Origin: a virus
IMG/VR virus record: IMGVR_UViG_3300044846_005671
Coordinates: 1-27,871 of that record
DNA length: 27,871 nucleotides
Direction: 5' to 3' (one strand)
Shown: positions 18,169-24,774 of the stretch, piece after piece
How positions within the stretch are numbered: position 1 is the stretch's first letter
Layout of the letters: each line of letters begins with the position of its first letter
The notes under the pieces: generated by a model
The model's input: the letters and a program-made list of their open reading frames with translations, nothing else
Databases searched by the model: none
What the model was told of the DNA's origin: nothing
Program-made: the position numbers and the translations under genes

Positions 18169-19263
18169 TTAGTTTACGATTCTGATATTATGTGATCCAG
18201 TTACTACGTAACGAGCACCACTTGTGATAGCTCCGAATCTTGTTAAGCTAACTGATGCTCCAAATTGTCTATGGGCAACACCGCCTAAATCACTAGAACC
18301 TAGAGGAGATTGGATATTACCATTATACATTTGAATGTATTGTCTTTCACTAGTAGGAGCTGCTGTTAATTCAGTGATAGCGTTTGCTACAGTACTTGCA
18401 GAAACGATAGGATCTCCATTAATCGCAATTTTAGTTTGGTTTGAATTTGCTTGATAACCTGGCATTATGTAGATCTTTCCCCAATCAGCTGGAGCAACTG
18501 TAACACTTGCACTAGTTTGATATTCTTTAATAACAATAGTAAAGGTCTGTCCGTTATTTGAACGGTTTGCAGCTGAGTTAGAAATATCCTCATTTAAGAA
18601 AATATAGATTGGTTTACTTGAATCAGGTGAAGTATCTCCAGCTTTAATAGTCAAGTAAATGAACTGTTTGCTGGCTTTACCTAAGACCAAGTTTGCGTAA
18701 TAATAAGTTGAACCAGCTGAGGCAGTTGTAGTAAGTTCAGTATTTGTACCTGAACCAGATTCTCCTGGGCCTTCAGTACTTTGAGTAATTGCTTCGTATG
18801 GGAATTTAGCTTCGCCATAGAATTTAGAAAGAACTGGTGTTCCAGTCTTTCCTACAAAGAAGCCGTCCTCAGTAATATCAGCAAGAGCAATACCTACACC
18901 AAGTCTAGCGATTGCCATTGTGTTGGCAGCACCAGTCATGTCGATTGATCCGCCTGCTTGGATAATCAACTTATCGATTGATAGAATTGACTTGCCTGTG
19001 TTTTTGGTAAGAGTACCAATAACATTGGTTGAGTCCATGAAGGTTATTCCATTACCTAGAATAACATTGTTTGTTTTAACTTGATTGACGTAGTTGTCTA
19101 CCCCGATGTACTTGTTAACCAAGTCAATCTCAAGAGTATTGATAACATCCTCAAGTTTACCTTTCACTACTGCAACATTTGCGTTAAGAATTAATCGCAT
19201 GTCGGAGATGAAAGTTGTCTCAAGTAAAGTTTGAGTGTTTAGGGATACGTTAGTAAATGCCAT
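18169..19263 (-). CDS. Putative virion protein with Ser/Gly/Thr linker (364 aa)
   Basis: A complete frame from ATG at 19263 to TAA. It starts MAFTNVSLNTQTLLETTFIS. The first 80 residues look helical (ANVAVVKGKLEDVINTLEID) and are followed by beta-rich sequence. A low-complexity linker near residues 172-195 (TEGPGESGSGTNTELTTTAS) separates the two halves, which could make the C-terminal half a flexible, exposed domain. It ends SGARYVVTGSHNIRIVN. No membrane segment or active site is visible. A 51-base gap with its own ATAAATAA motif separates it from the 1095-aa gene, so it may start its own transcript and be made in more copies than its upstream neighbour. A small structural or fibre-attached protein is likely; the exact role is unknown. 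Confidence 0.75.
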   Translation of the reverse strand: MAFTNVSLNTQTLLETTFISDMRLILNANVAVVKGKLEDVINTLEIDLVNKYIGVDNYVNQVKTNNVILGNGITFMDSTNVIGTLTKNTGKSILSIDKLIIQAGGSIDMTGAANTMAIARLGVGIALADITEDGFFVGKTGTPVLSKFYGEAKFPYEAITQSTEGPGESGSGTNTELTTTASAGSTYYYANLVLGKASKQFIYLTIKAGDTSPDSSKPIYIFLNEDISNSAANRSNNGQTFTIVIKEYQTSASVTVAPADWGKIYIMPGYQANSNQTKIAINGDPIVSASTVANAITELTAAPTSERQYIQMYNGNIQSPLGSSDLGGVAHRQFGASVSLTRFGAITSGARYVVTGSHNIRIVN

Positions 19264-19285
19264 TTTTTAAGAATTTTTTGTCTTT

Positions 19286-19296
19286 TTTATTTATTA
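19286..19296 (-). promoter_or_regulatory. Candidate late promoter (TAATAAATAAA)
   Basis: Read on the minus strand, TAATAAATAAA places its core ATAAATAA 23 bases before the ATG at 19263, in the 51-base gap between the 1095-aa and 364-aa genes. It is T4-late-like and matches the boxes at 1533, 1568 and 22621. No Shine-Dalgarno sequence follows; the leader is A-rich. Confidence 0.5.
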
Positions 19297-19314
19297 AGCA
19301 AACCCAAGGGAACC

Positions 19315-22300
19315 TTACATTGAGGCGTTCCTACGGTTTAGAGTATTTTCTATGTGATTTATGTAATCTTTTTGGTCCAGTGCATCAACTGCATTGAAAC
19401 CTTTGGTTAATTCATATACGTTATTATTAACATCAGTTACTTGAACAGTTAGTAAATAGTCTCCAGGGTAAGCAAATCTCCAAATAAAGAAAGAGTTAGA
19501 CTTGATCTTAACTACCGTTTCAGTGTTTAAGGTTAGGGTCCAAATACACTCCTTTTTAGAATCAATATTTGAAATTGCAGCCACTACTGGCTGGTGCAGG
19601 GGTAGAGTAACTCCATCAAGACCGTATTTTAAATTAGCTAAGTTAAAGCTGTTCTGGTCGTAGTTTGAGGCAATGTATCCAGATAGTTCAAAGTCTGGTG
19701 TAGTGTCCGTATCTATAAATTCAATAAATTTCTTATTGATCCAGTAATTAATATCGGAGGCAGCGGCATACGTCTCATACGGGTTTCCATTTACTAGAGA
19801 ATACTTAAATGACCATTTACTAAATGTTGAGCCTGATGTGCTTGAGTCAACTGTCATAGATAAGGTGGTTGGCGTAGGTTGAGTGCAATACCCAATCATT
19901 TCCTCAGTTGGATCATCTATGCTTCTAGCAATAACTGGAGAAGTTAAGTCAAATTCAATTGCTTGGCTTAACTCAAATACAATTACCGTAGGATATGAAG
20001 TTGGCATAATAATTGTTGTATTCGAAACAGCGGTTTCACCAGTCTTAATTAAAATATCATCAAACGGAGCATCCAAGAAAAGTAAATCATCGTCAAGTCT
20101 TCTTTCGATTTGAAGTAGTTGAGAATTTAAGGTAGTAACTAGTCCTGGAGAGTAAACTCCATGTGGATAACAAAAAGTATAAATTCTAAAAGTTTGACCA
20201 GTATCGTCAGTTAGTTGTAAAATACGGTTTAATACTTTATCTTGTCTTTGCGCGTGTGCATGAATATCTAAACCGACCGCAACGTAACGATATTCCTGAA
20301 CATGGGAATTAGATGAAGTATTTAATTGAGATACAAGATCATCAATATCTGAATATGTAGAAATTGGGTAATCACAGTTTGGATTCCAATCCCCAAAATT
20401 AATTAAAGTTAAGATTGACATGCTAGACAGAGGTATGATAAATCCATTAATTCTATCTGGTACATAAGAAAGATCAATCATTCTGTTTAGAGATAGATTA
20501 GCAATTGTTGCATTTTCATAATCTCCAAAAGAAGGTTGGCCAAATACATGAGAACCTGTACCCCACTGAACTTTTGCTGAGTTTAGCGAAGTTGATATTG
20601 GTTCGAACCCAATACCATCGGTGTATATTTGAGCTTGATTCTGCGGGCTGCCTACTCCAAAGTTATTAGAGTAAGTATTCCAATCAAGATAATGGGTAGT
20701 TAATTGAGAACCGGATTCACTGGTTTGAACTGCATTTGCATAAGGCAAGTAAATAGGGCTTTGGTCAAAGTCACCAATTGTTAAATTAGTTAAGTCTTTA
20801 AATCTATAAGAATTTTTGTCTTGTAGTTTAGCAAAAACTTCAATAATAGGCTCTTCGTCCTGGACAGTTAAATTTAAGTGACTTACGCTTTGGCCTCCTT
20901 GTAAATCGTAAACGGTTGAAAGAATTTTGTAATAACCGGTGTGAGGTAAAACGTGAGGCAATTTAACTAGATCTTCAAGTTGACCTCTCCAACTAAAGTT
21001 ATAACCTTGAGGGCCAATAATACTCCATTCAATCTCATAGGCATTTCTGTATCTGATATTGCCTATGGTAAAATGAGTTCCAAGAAAATCCTTGAACTTT
21101 GAACCGTCTAACTGGCCTAATGTAAAGTCCGGTATGTACGCTTCTATTGAAATAGGGCAACCAACCTTTCCATCAAAGTCATCTCCAGTAATCATTGGAT
21201 TTGATTGACCATGATATTCAAATTCGTAACTCTTTAAGTTAGTATAATAATCATATACTGCAGTTAATAGTGCAGGTATTTCGCTAATTGTGTACTTTTG
21301 GTTAAACTGATAAGGATCAACGTTTGAGGTATTAAAACTTACTTCAGGAAATGCTGAGGTATTGTTAGTCTTATGGTATAAGGTCTTAATATCTCGGATT
21401 AATAGTAATTGAGACTTTGTTGATGGATAGTTTAATACTAAATTATAGTCATCATTAATTTCTAATGAATTAATATAGGTTACGTCTGACCAGCTTCTAA
21501 GATTGAATTTATTAAAATAGATGAATTCTCCAATAATGTCCTTGATTACGACATTTACTGGTAAAATTTCAGTCTTTAATTTGGTAGCAAGTCGGTTTAG
21601 TTTATAGAAAATTTCATCAACTTCAAATTCAGTTGTAAATTCAACAATTGGAACGCCATCGTCATCATACGTATCACTAGCTTTTGAGAATTCGTAAGAT
21701 AGTGCTAAAAACTCAGTCTTCTTGAACTTTCCGCCCTTTTTAATTTGGCCGTTTAGGTCAACTAGGTTAATTTGATCAATTGAACCAGCGGTCATTAAGT
21801 CAGTAACATCAACCATTGCAAATTTTTGATAATATGCTGACTTAGAATCAGAGTCTCTCCAATATTCCTTGACTCTTAGAACATCTCGGTATCCCAAAAT
21901 GTCAATTATATTAATTAAGCCTTTATATGTACCTACATAAGGATAAATTTGATCACGGTTAACTAGGATCTCTTTACGAGCCTGATTAATTTGTTTCCAA
22001 TCAGGAAGACCTTCTTTAAGATCATAGTTTTTAAGTAATAGGGCATCTTCTCTATTGAATTTAATACCAAAGTTAGCTAACCATATTCTAAATCGTTCGT
22101 CTTCTGACTCACCTTCTCCATAAAAGTAAATTGAGGCAACTTTAGTTACATCAACGGTATCATCGTAATAAACTTCAAGTATTCGGTCGTATTTGATTTC
22201 CTCGGTTGGAGAAAAACCAACATTTATTTGAAGAGGATACGTTAGGTCAAGATCAAACGACCCACCTGGATCAATATCGGCATAGTTAACCTCAAGAATC

Positions 22301-22602
22301 GTTTCCCTAGTCATGTAGGTAGTTGAATCAGTATGAGGATCCTCTTTAGCTACTGTAAATAGGAAAAAATTGTCAGCTGATTGAGCAGTCTTCCACTTAA
22401 AGGTTAACTTTGAACCTGGGGAAAGAGTTGGAAATCTATAACCTCCAACTGTACTTTCTAAAATAAAGATGTTTGATACATCGTATAGGGCAGTTGATAT
22501 GGGTAAAAAATAATCAGCACCTTCCCAAACCCCATCGGAGTTTTGGGAGAAGTTATACGATTCACCGTTCTTATCAAAAAATACGAGATTGTTAATGTCC
22601 AT
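19315..22602 (-). CDS. Baseplate wedge candidate, gp7/P2 gpI-like, with PKD-like domains (1095 aa)
   Basis: A complete frame, ATG at 22602. The length is close to T4 baseplate wedge gp7 (about 1030 aa). Residues about 170-250 contain FRIWLANFGIKFNRED and, later, YVGTYKGLINIIDILGY followed by VKEYW. The layout of a WLA segment, an R/K-rich helix, KGT/YKG-L-x-x-LGY and then a V-x-E-W-like end is what I know from P2 gpI-type baseplate proteins, which are related to gp7. Around residues 470-590 (HTGYYKILSTVYDLQGGQSV) and again near the C-terminus (FAYPGDYLLTVQVTDVNNNV) there are PKD-like beta-sandwich segments. It is the first large gene after the gp55-like gene and has its own promoter-like motif. 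The gp7 assignment is inference from motif and size. Confidence 0.8.
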   Translation of the reverse strand: MDINNLVFFDKNGESYNFSQNSDGVWEGADYFLPISTALYDVSNIFILESTVGGYRFPTLSPGSKLTFKWKTAQSADNFFLFTVAKEDPHTDSTTYMTRETILEVNYADIDPGGSFDLDLTYPLQINVGFSPTEEIKYDRILEVYYDDTVDVTKVASIYFYGEGESEDERFRIWLANFGIKFNREDALLLKNYDLKEGLPDWKQINQARKEILVNRDQIYPYVGTYKGLINIIDILGYRDVLRVKEYWRDSDSKSAYYQKFAMVDVTDLMTAGSIDQINLVDLNGQIKKGGKFKKTEFLALSYEFSKASDTYDDDGVPIVEFTTEFEVDEIFYKLNRLATKLKTEILPVNVVIKDIIGEFIYFNKFNLRSWSDVTYINSLEINDDYNLVLNYPSTKSQLLLIRDIKTLYHKTNNTSAFPEVSFNTSNVDPYQFNQKYTISEIPALLTAVYDYYTNLKSYEFEYHGQSNPMITGDDFDGKVGCPISIEAYIPDFTLGQLDGSKFKDFLGTHFTIGNIRYRNAYEIEWSIIGPQGYNFSWRGQLEDLVKLPHVLPHTGYYKILSTVYDLQGGQSVSHLNLTVQDEEPIIEVFAKLQDKNSYRFKDLTNLTIGDFDQSPIYLPYANAVQTSESGSQLTTHYLDWNTYSNNFGVGSPQNQAQIYTDGIGFEPISTSLNSAKVQWGTGSHVFGQPSFGDYENATIANLSLNRMIDLSYVPDRINGFIIPLSSMSILTLINFGDWNPNCDYPISTYSDIDDLVSQLNTSSNSHVQEYRYVAVGLDIHAHAQRQDKVLNRILQLTDDTGQTFRIYTFCYPHGVYSPGLVTTLNSQLLQIERRLDDDLLFLDAPFDDILIKTGETAVSNTTIIMPTSYPTVIVFELSQAIEFDLTSPVIARSIDDPTEEMIGYCTQPTPTTLSMTVDSSTSGSTFSKWSFKYSLVNGNPYETYAAASDINYWINKKFIEFIDTDTTPDFELSGYIASNYDQNSFNLANLKYGLDGVTLPLHQPVVAAISNIDSKKECIWTLTLNTETVVKIKSNSFFIWRFAYPGDYLLTVQVTDVNNNVYELTKGFNAVDALDQKDYINHIENTLNRRNASM

Positions 22603-22620
22603 AGTGAGCCTAGCTCTTTA

Positions 22621-22633
22621 CCTTTATTTATTA
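22621..22633 (-). promoter_or_regulatory. Candidate late promoter (TAATAAATAAAGG)
   Basis: On the minus strand the box reads TAATAAATAAAGG, with the core ATAAATAA 21 bases before the ATG at 22602. It lies in the 87-base gap after the gp55-like gene and would start the main structural transcript. Eleven bases match the box at 19286-19296. Confidence 0.55.
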
Positions 22634-22689
22634 GACCGGTTACTTAGATTAGACCCAAATACTCTAGGTATAAGCAGGTACAAAAATGT

Positions 22690-23109
22690 TCATATCGTAA
22701 AGATCTCGCTCTCACCGGAATGGCTCAACGACACGAATTCAACCTTTTCACCCTTGCCTATGTGCTTGTAGATCTTCTTGTATTCCTTGGCATACCCGTT
22801 CTTTGCGATTTGGGTGAAATATGCAAAGGCATTATTGGATTTCTCCTCATTAAAATTGCGCCAGTACCTAAGTAGATCAAGCAGGGCAGATTGAATACAG
22901 TCCTCCTTGTCTAGAGGATTACTGAATCTTAACTTTAAGATTGCACGATTTGATAATATAATAAAATAATTTATTGCTGCTGGAGAAAGTTCACCAGCTG
23001 TGTGTTGATAGCCAGTTTCTTCGTTTAGCAGCCCGTGCTTACACCTAATTATTTCATTTGTGAAATCACGGTTATTTATGTAGTACTTACTTTCTCTAGC
23101 TTTTGACAT
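22690..23109 (-). CDS. 55: T4 gp55-like late-transcription sigma factor (139 aa)
   Basis: Likely directs host RNA polymerase to late promoters. The match to T4 gp55 can be followed by eye: YINNRDFTNEIIRCK corresponds to YVNNKELLQAIIDWK, then a helix AINYFIILSNRAILKLRF to IGLAIMLIAEGLSKRF, then DCIQSALLDLLRYWRNFNEE to the [20 protein letters not shown] region, and NAFAYFTQIAKNGYAKEYKK to HAYITQACFNAFVQRIKK. This is the sigma region 2-like core that reads the -10 box. It is shorter than T4 gp55 (185 aa): after the IKKERK equivalent only about 25 residues remain, ending SEIFTI, and the long C-terminal arm that carries the clamp-binding motif in T4 is missing. It begins three bases after the RuvC-like gene. 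No Shine-Dalgarno sequence is present. Confidence 0.8.
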   Translation of the reverse strand: MSKARESKYYINNRDFTNEIIRCKHGLLNEETGYQHTAGELSPAAINYFIILSNRAILKLRFSNPLDKEDCIQSALLDLLRYWRNFNEEKSNNAFAYFTQIAKNGYAKEYKKIYKHIGKGEKVEFVSLSHSGESEIFTI

Positions 23110-23112
23110 TAA

Positions 23113-23778
23113 TTAGGATTCTTTTAGTGATTCGTAAATTTTTAGGACAGCTAGATAAGAGTCAATCATGTCCATAAATGGGGACTTAATGTTTTGATCC
23201 TTAACTATTTGGTCCTCGTATTTATTTATAGCTTTAGTTAATTCGCTATCGGCTGCGAGCATTGGGGTCTTTACAAATTGTTGGTAAACATCAAACTTTC
23301 CAGCATTACCTTTTGCACCAATTGCATTTTTAAGCTCCCCAGGTGAAAATATGAATAGACTTTCCTGGTTTCCACCAAGCAAATCATCCAAAACTTTCTT
23401 TCTAAGCATACCAGTAGATTGGGCAATATCAATTAAAGCATTACCTTGGGCACCATACGCAATACCTTCAATTGAAATTATTCGATTAGGTTCGCCAGCA
23501 ATAATCTCCTTGACCCGAGCAATTAACATATCGACCAGTAGTGAATAGTTGGCTAATTTAGCCCTTTCCACTCCAGAATAGGTGTCGTACTTAAAGTTCT
23601 TTGGGGGAAGAAATATGAATTCTAAGCCTGGATACTCAAGTTGAATATCTTCCATCAGTTTTCGATGGGCTTTAGTTGTATTAGTATTAACGCAGGCTAC
23701 CCAGCGGAAGCTGTTAAAGTCTGTGCAGATGCATACAGCTGGAAACTGTATTGAAAAGTCTATACCAATTACTACCAA
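23113..23778 (-). CDS. RuvC-like Holliday junction resolvase (221 aa)
   Basis: An RNase H-fold nuclease expected to cut branched DNA during recombination or before packaging, the job done by endonuclease VII (gp49) in T4. The acidic catalytic set of RuvC is visible: Asp7 in GIDFS, Glu104 in ISIEGIAYG, and Asp203 and Asp206 in FMDMIDSYLA. Residues 150-165 (KNAIGAKGNAGKFDVYQQF) match the RuvC segment VKQTVVGIGSAEK that contacts DNA. Length is slightly above E. coli RuvC (173 aa). The start is unusual: an in-frame TGA lies one codon upstream of a TTG at 23778, so TTG is the only start that keeps the GIDFS strand. It is followed after three bases by the gp55-like gene. Confidence 0.8.
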   Translation of the reverse strand: MVVIGIDFSIQFPAVCICTDFNSFRWVACVNTNTTKAHRKLMEDIQLEYPGLEFIFLPPKNFKYDTYSGVERAKLANYSLLVDMLIARVKEIIAGEPNRIISIEGIAYGAQGNALIDIAQSTGMLRKKVLDDLLGGNQESLFIFSPGELKNAIGAKGNAGKFDVYQQFVKTPMLAADSELTKAINKYEDQIVKDQNIKSPFMDMIDSYLAVLKIYESLKES

Positions 23779-23882
23779 GATTCATTTCTGTGATTTTAGG
23801 TATTCTACTGAGAAAAAAGATTAAGTTCTTTGAAACCTTTTAAATAAGTACTGTAGAATAAGGGTGTTGGGAGGGTATAGAG

Positions 23883-23908
23883 CCTAGATACTTAGAGACT
23901 TAGTCTAC
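23883..23908 (+). repeat. Imperfect direct repeat, copy 1 (with dyad AGACTTAGTCT)
   Basis: This copy begins CCTAGATACTTAGAGACTTA and ends GTCTAC. It matches copy 2, which starts 55 bases later, with small insertions and deletions. It contains AGACT and AGTCT as inverted arms around one base. An operator or other protein-binding site is possible. Confidence 0.45.
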
Positions 23909-23937
23909 TTATTTAATTAAAATAAAGAATTAAGGTA

Positions 23938-23966
23938 CCTAGTACTTAAGACTTAAGTCCTTCTAC
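23938..23966 (+). repeat. Imperfect direct repeat, copy 2 (with palindrome GACTTAAGTC)
   Basis: This copy begins CCTAGTACTTAAGACTTAAG and ends CTTCTAC. The ten-base stretch GACTTAAGTC is a perfect palindrome. It lies about 50 bases before the exonuclease start codon, so a bound protein could affect transcription of that gene. Confidence 0.45.
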
Positions 23967-24015
23967 TAATCTTCTTCTTTTTTAGTACATTATAGTTACT
24001 CGTAAAACCAAAATC

Positions 24016-24759
24016 ATGTTTACACCACATTCTTTAGAAAAATTACTGTTTTTTGATATAGAAACAGCCGGATCAGTAGCTCATTCAGCTGGGCTTTCAG
24101 AAAAAATGCAAGAACTATGGGCTTCTCGTTCAGAAATTCTTAGAACCCAGTTAGGCTCAAAGTATCCAGACAATAAAGATAAGTCAGATGACGAACTTTA
24201 TCAAATGAAGTCAGCTTTGCATGCAGAATTCGGCAGAGTTGTCTGCGTTTCTTTTGGCAAAATCAAATTTATTGATAACGTGCCAACTGCCCAAATTATT
24301 TCCTATTCCGGAGATGACGAGGTTGACATTTTAAATAAGTCATTCAAACTAATGAATGGTCTAACTAAAAATGGTATTAAACTAGTAGGTCATAATATTA
24401 AAAGATTCGATGTCCCGTTTCTTTGTAAAAGAGCATTTATTCACGGAATAGAACCAGCTGCCCCACTTCAAATTTGGGACAAGAAACCTTGGGAAACTTC
24501 ATTAACTGATACTTCTGAGCTTTGGTCGTTTGGCGCATGGCAAGAAGGATTTACCTCGCTTGATCTATTAGCCACTGTGTTAGGAATTGATTCTCCAAAA
24601 GATGATATTAAGGGCGATCAAGTTCACGATAATTTTTGGGCTGGTAATATTGACAGAATCACAGAATATTGTCAAAAGGACGTTATTACGCTAATTCAGA
24701 TAGCTTTACGTCTTTCTAACCTAAACCAAATCGAAAAAACTGATATAATAATAAAGTAA
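24016..24759 (+). CDS. DEDDy 3'-5' exonuclease, PolB-related (247 aa)
   Basis: A stand-alone 3'-5' exonuclease of the type related to the proofreading domain of family B polymerases (the PolB_2 exonuclease family). The three Exo motifs are present: Exo I FFDIET with Asp14 and Glu16, Exo II GHNIKRFDVPFL with Asp132, and Exo III YCQKDV with Tyr218 and Asp222, giving the DEDDy set. The segment between Exo I and the next strand, with LSEKMQELWASRSE and then ALHAEFGRVVCVSFG, has the arrangement I know from Bacteroidota chromosomal members. No polymerase domain is attached. ATG start, no Shine-Dalgarno sequence, A-rich leader. It ends 15 bases before groEL and is probably co-transcribed with it. 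A role in phage replication or end processing is inference. Confidence 0.85.
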   Translation: MFTPHSLEKLLFFDIETAGSVAHSAGLSEKMQELWASRSEILRTQLGSKYPDNKDKSDDELYQMKSALHAEFGRVVCVSFGKIKFIDNVPTAQIISYSGDDEVDILNKSFKLMNGLTKNGIKLVGHNIKRFDVPFLCKRAFIHGIEPAAPLQIWDKKPWETSLTDTSELWSFGAWQEGFTSLDLLATVLGIDSPKDDIKGDQVHDNFWAGNIDRITEYCQKDVITLIQIALRLSNLNQIEKTDIIIK

Positions 24760-24774
24760 AATAACCCACAATAA

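Larger units (their letters stand above)
23779..24015. other. Divergent intergenic control region between the two gene blocks
   Basis: This 237-base region contains no credible gene. It separates the minus-strand block (RuvC-like, gp55-like, structural) from the plus-strand block (exonuclease, groEL). It holds two imperfect direct repeats with internal dyads (23883-23908 and 23938-23966) and two inverted copies of TTAAATAAGTA (plus strand at 23840-23850, minus strand at 23906-23916). These AAATAA-containing boxes could be promoters that fire in both directions, with the two leaders overlapping by about 60 bases. No canonical -35/-10 pair is evident. Confidence 0.5.

Noticed and set aside
22589-22771. 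Plus-strand open frame of 60 codons spanning the gap after the gp55-like gene
   Set aside because: It overlaps two well-supported minus-strand genes and covers the late promoter box at 22621-22633; there is no plus-strand start signal.
23222-23229. ATAAATAA core on the minus strand inside the RuvC-like gene (also 23072-23079, 10378-10385, 5677-5684)
   Set aside because: These copies lie inside genes, 90 bases or more from any downstream start, and are expected by chance in such AT-rich DNA; not called as promoters.
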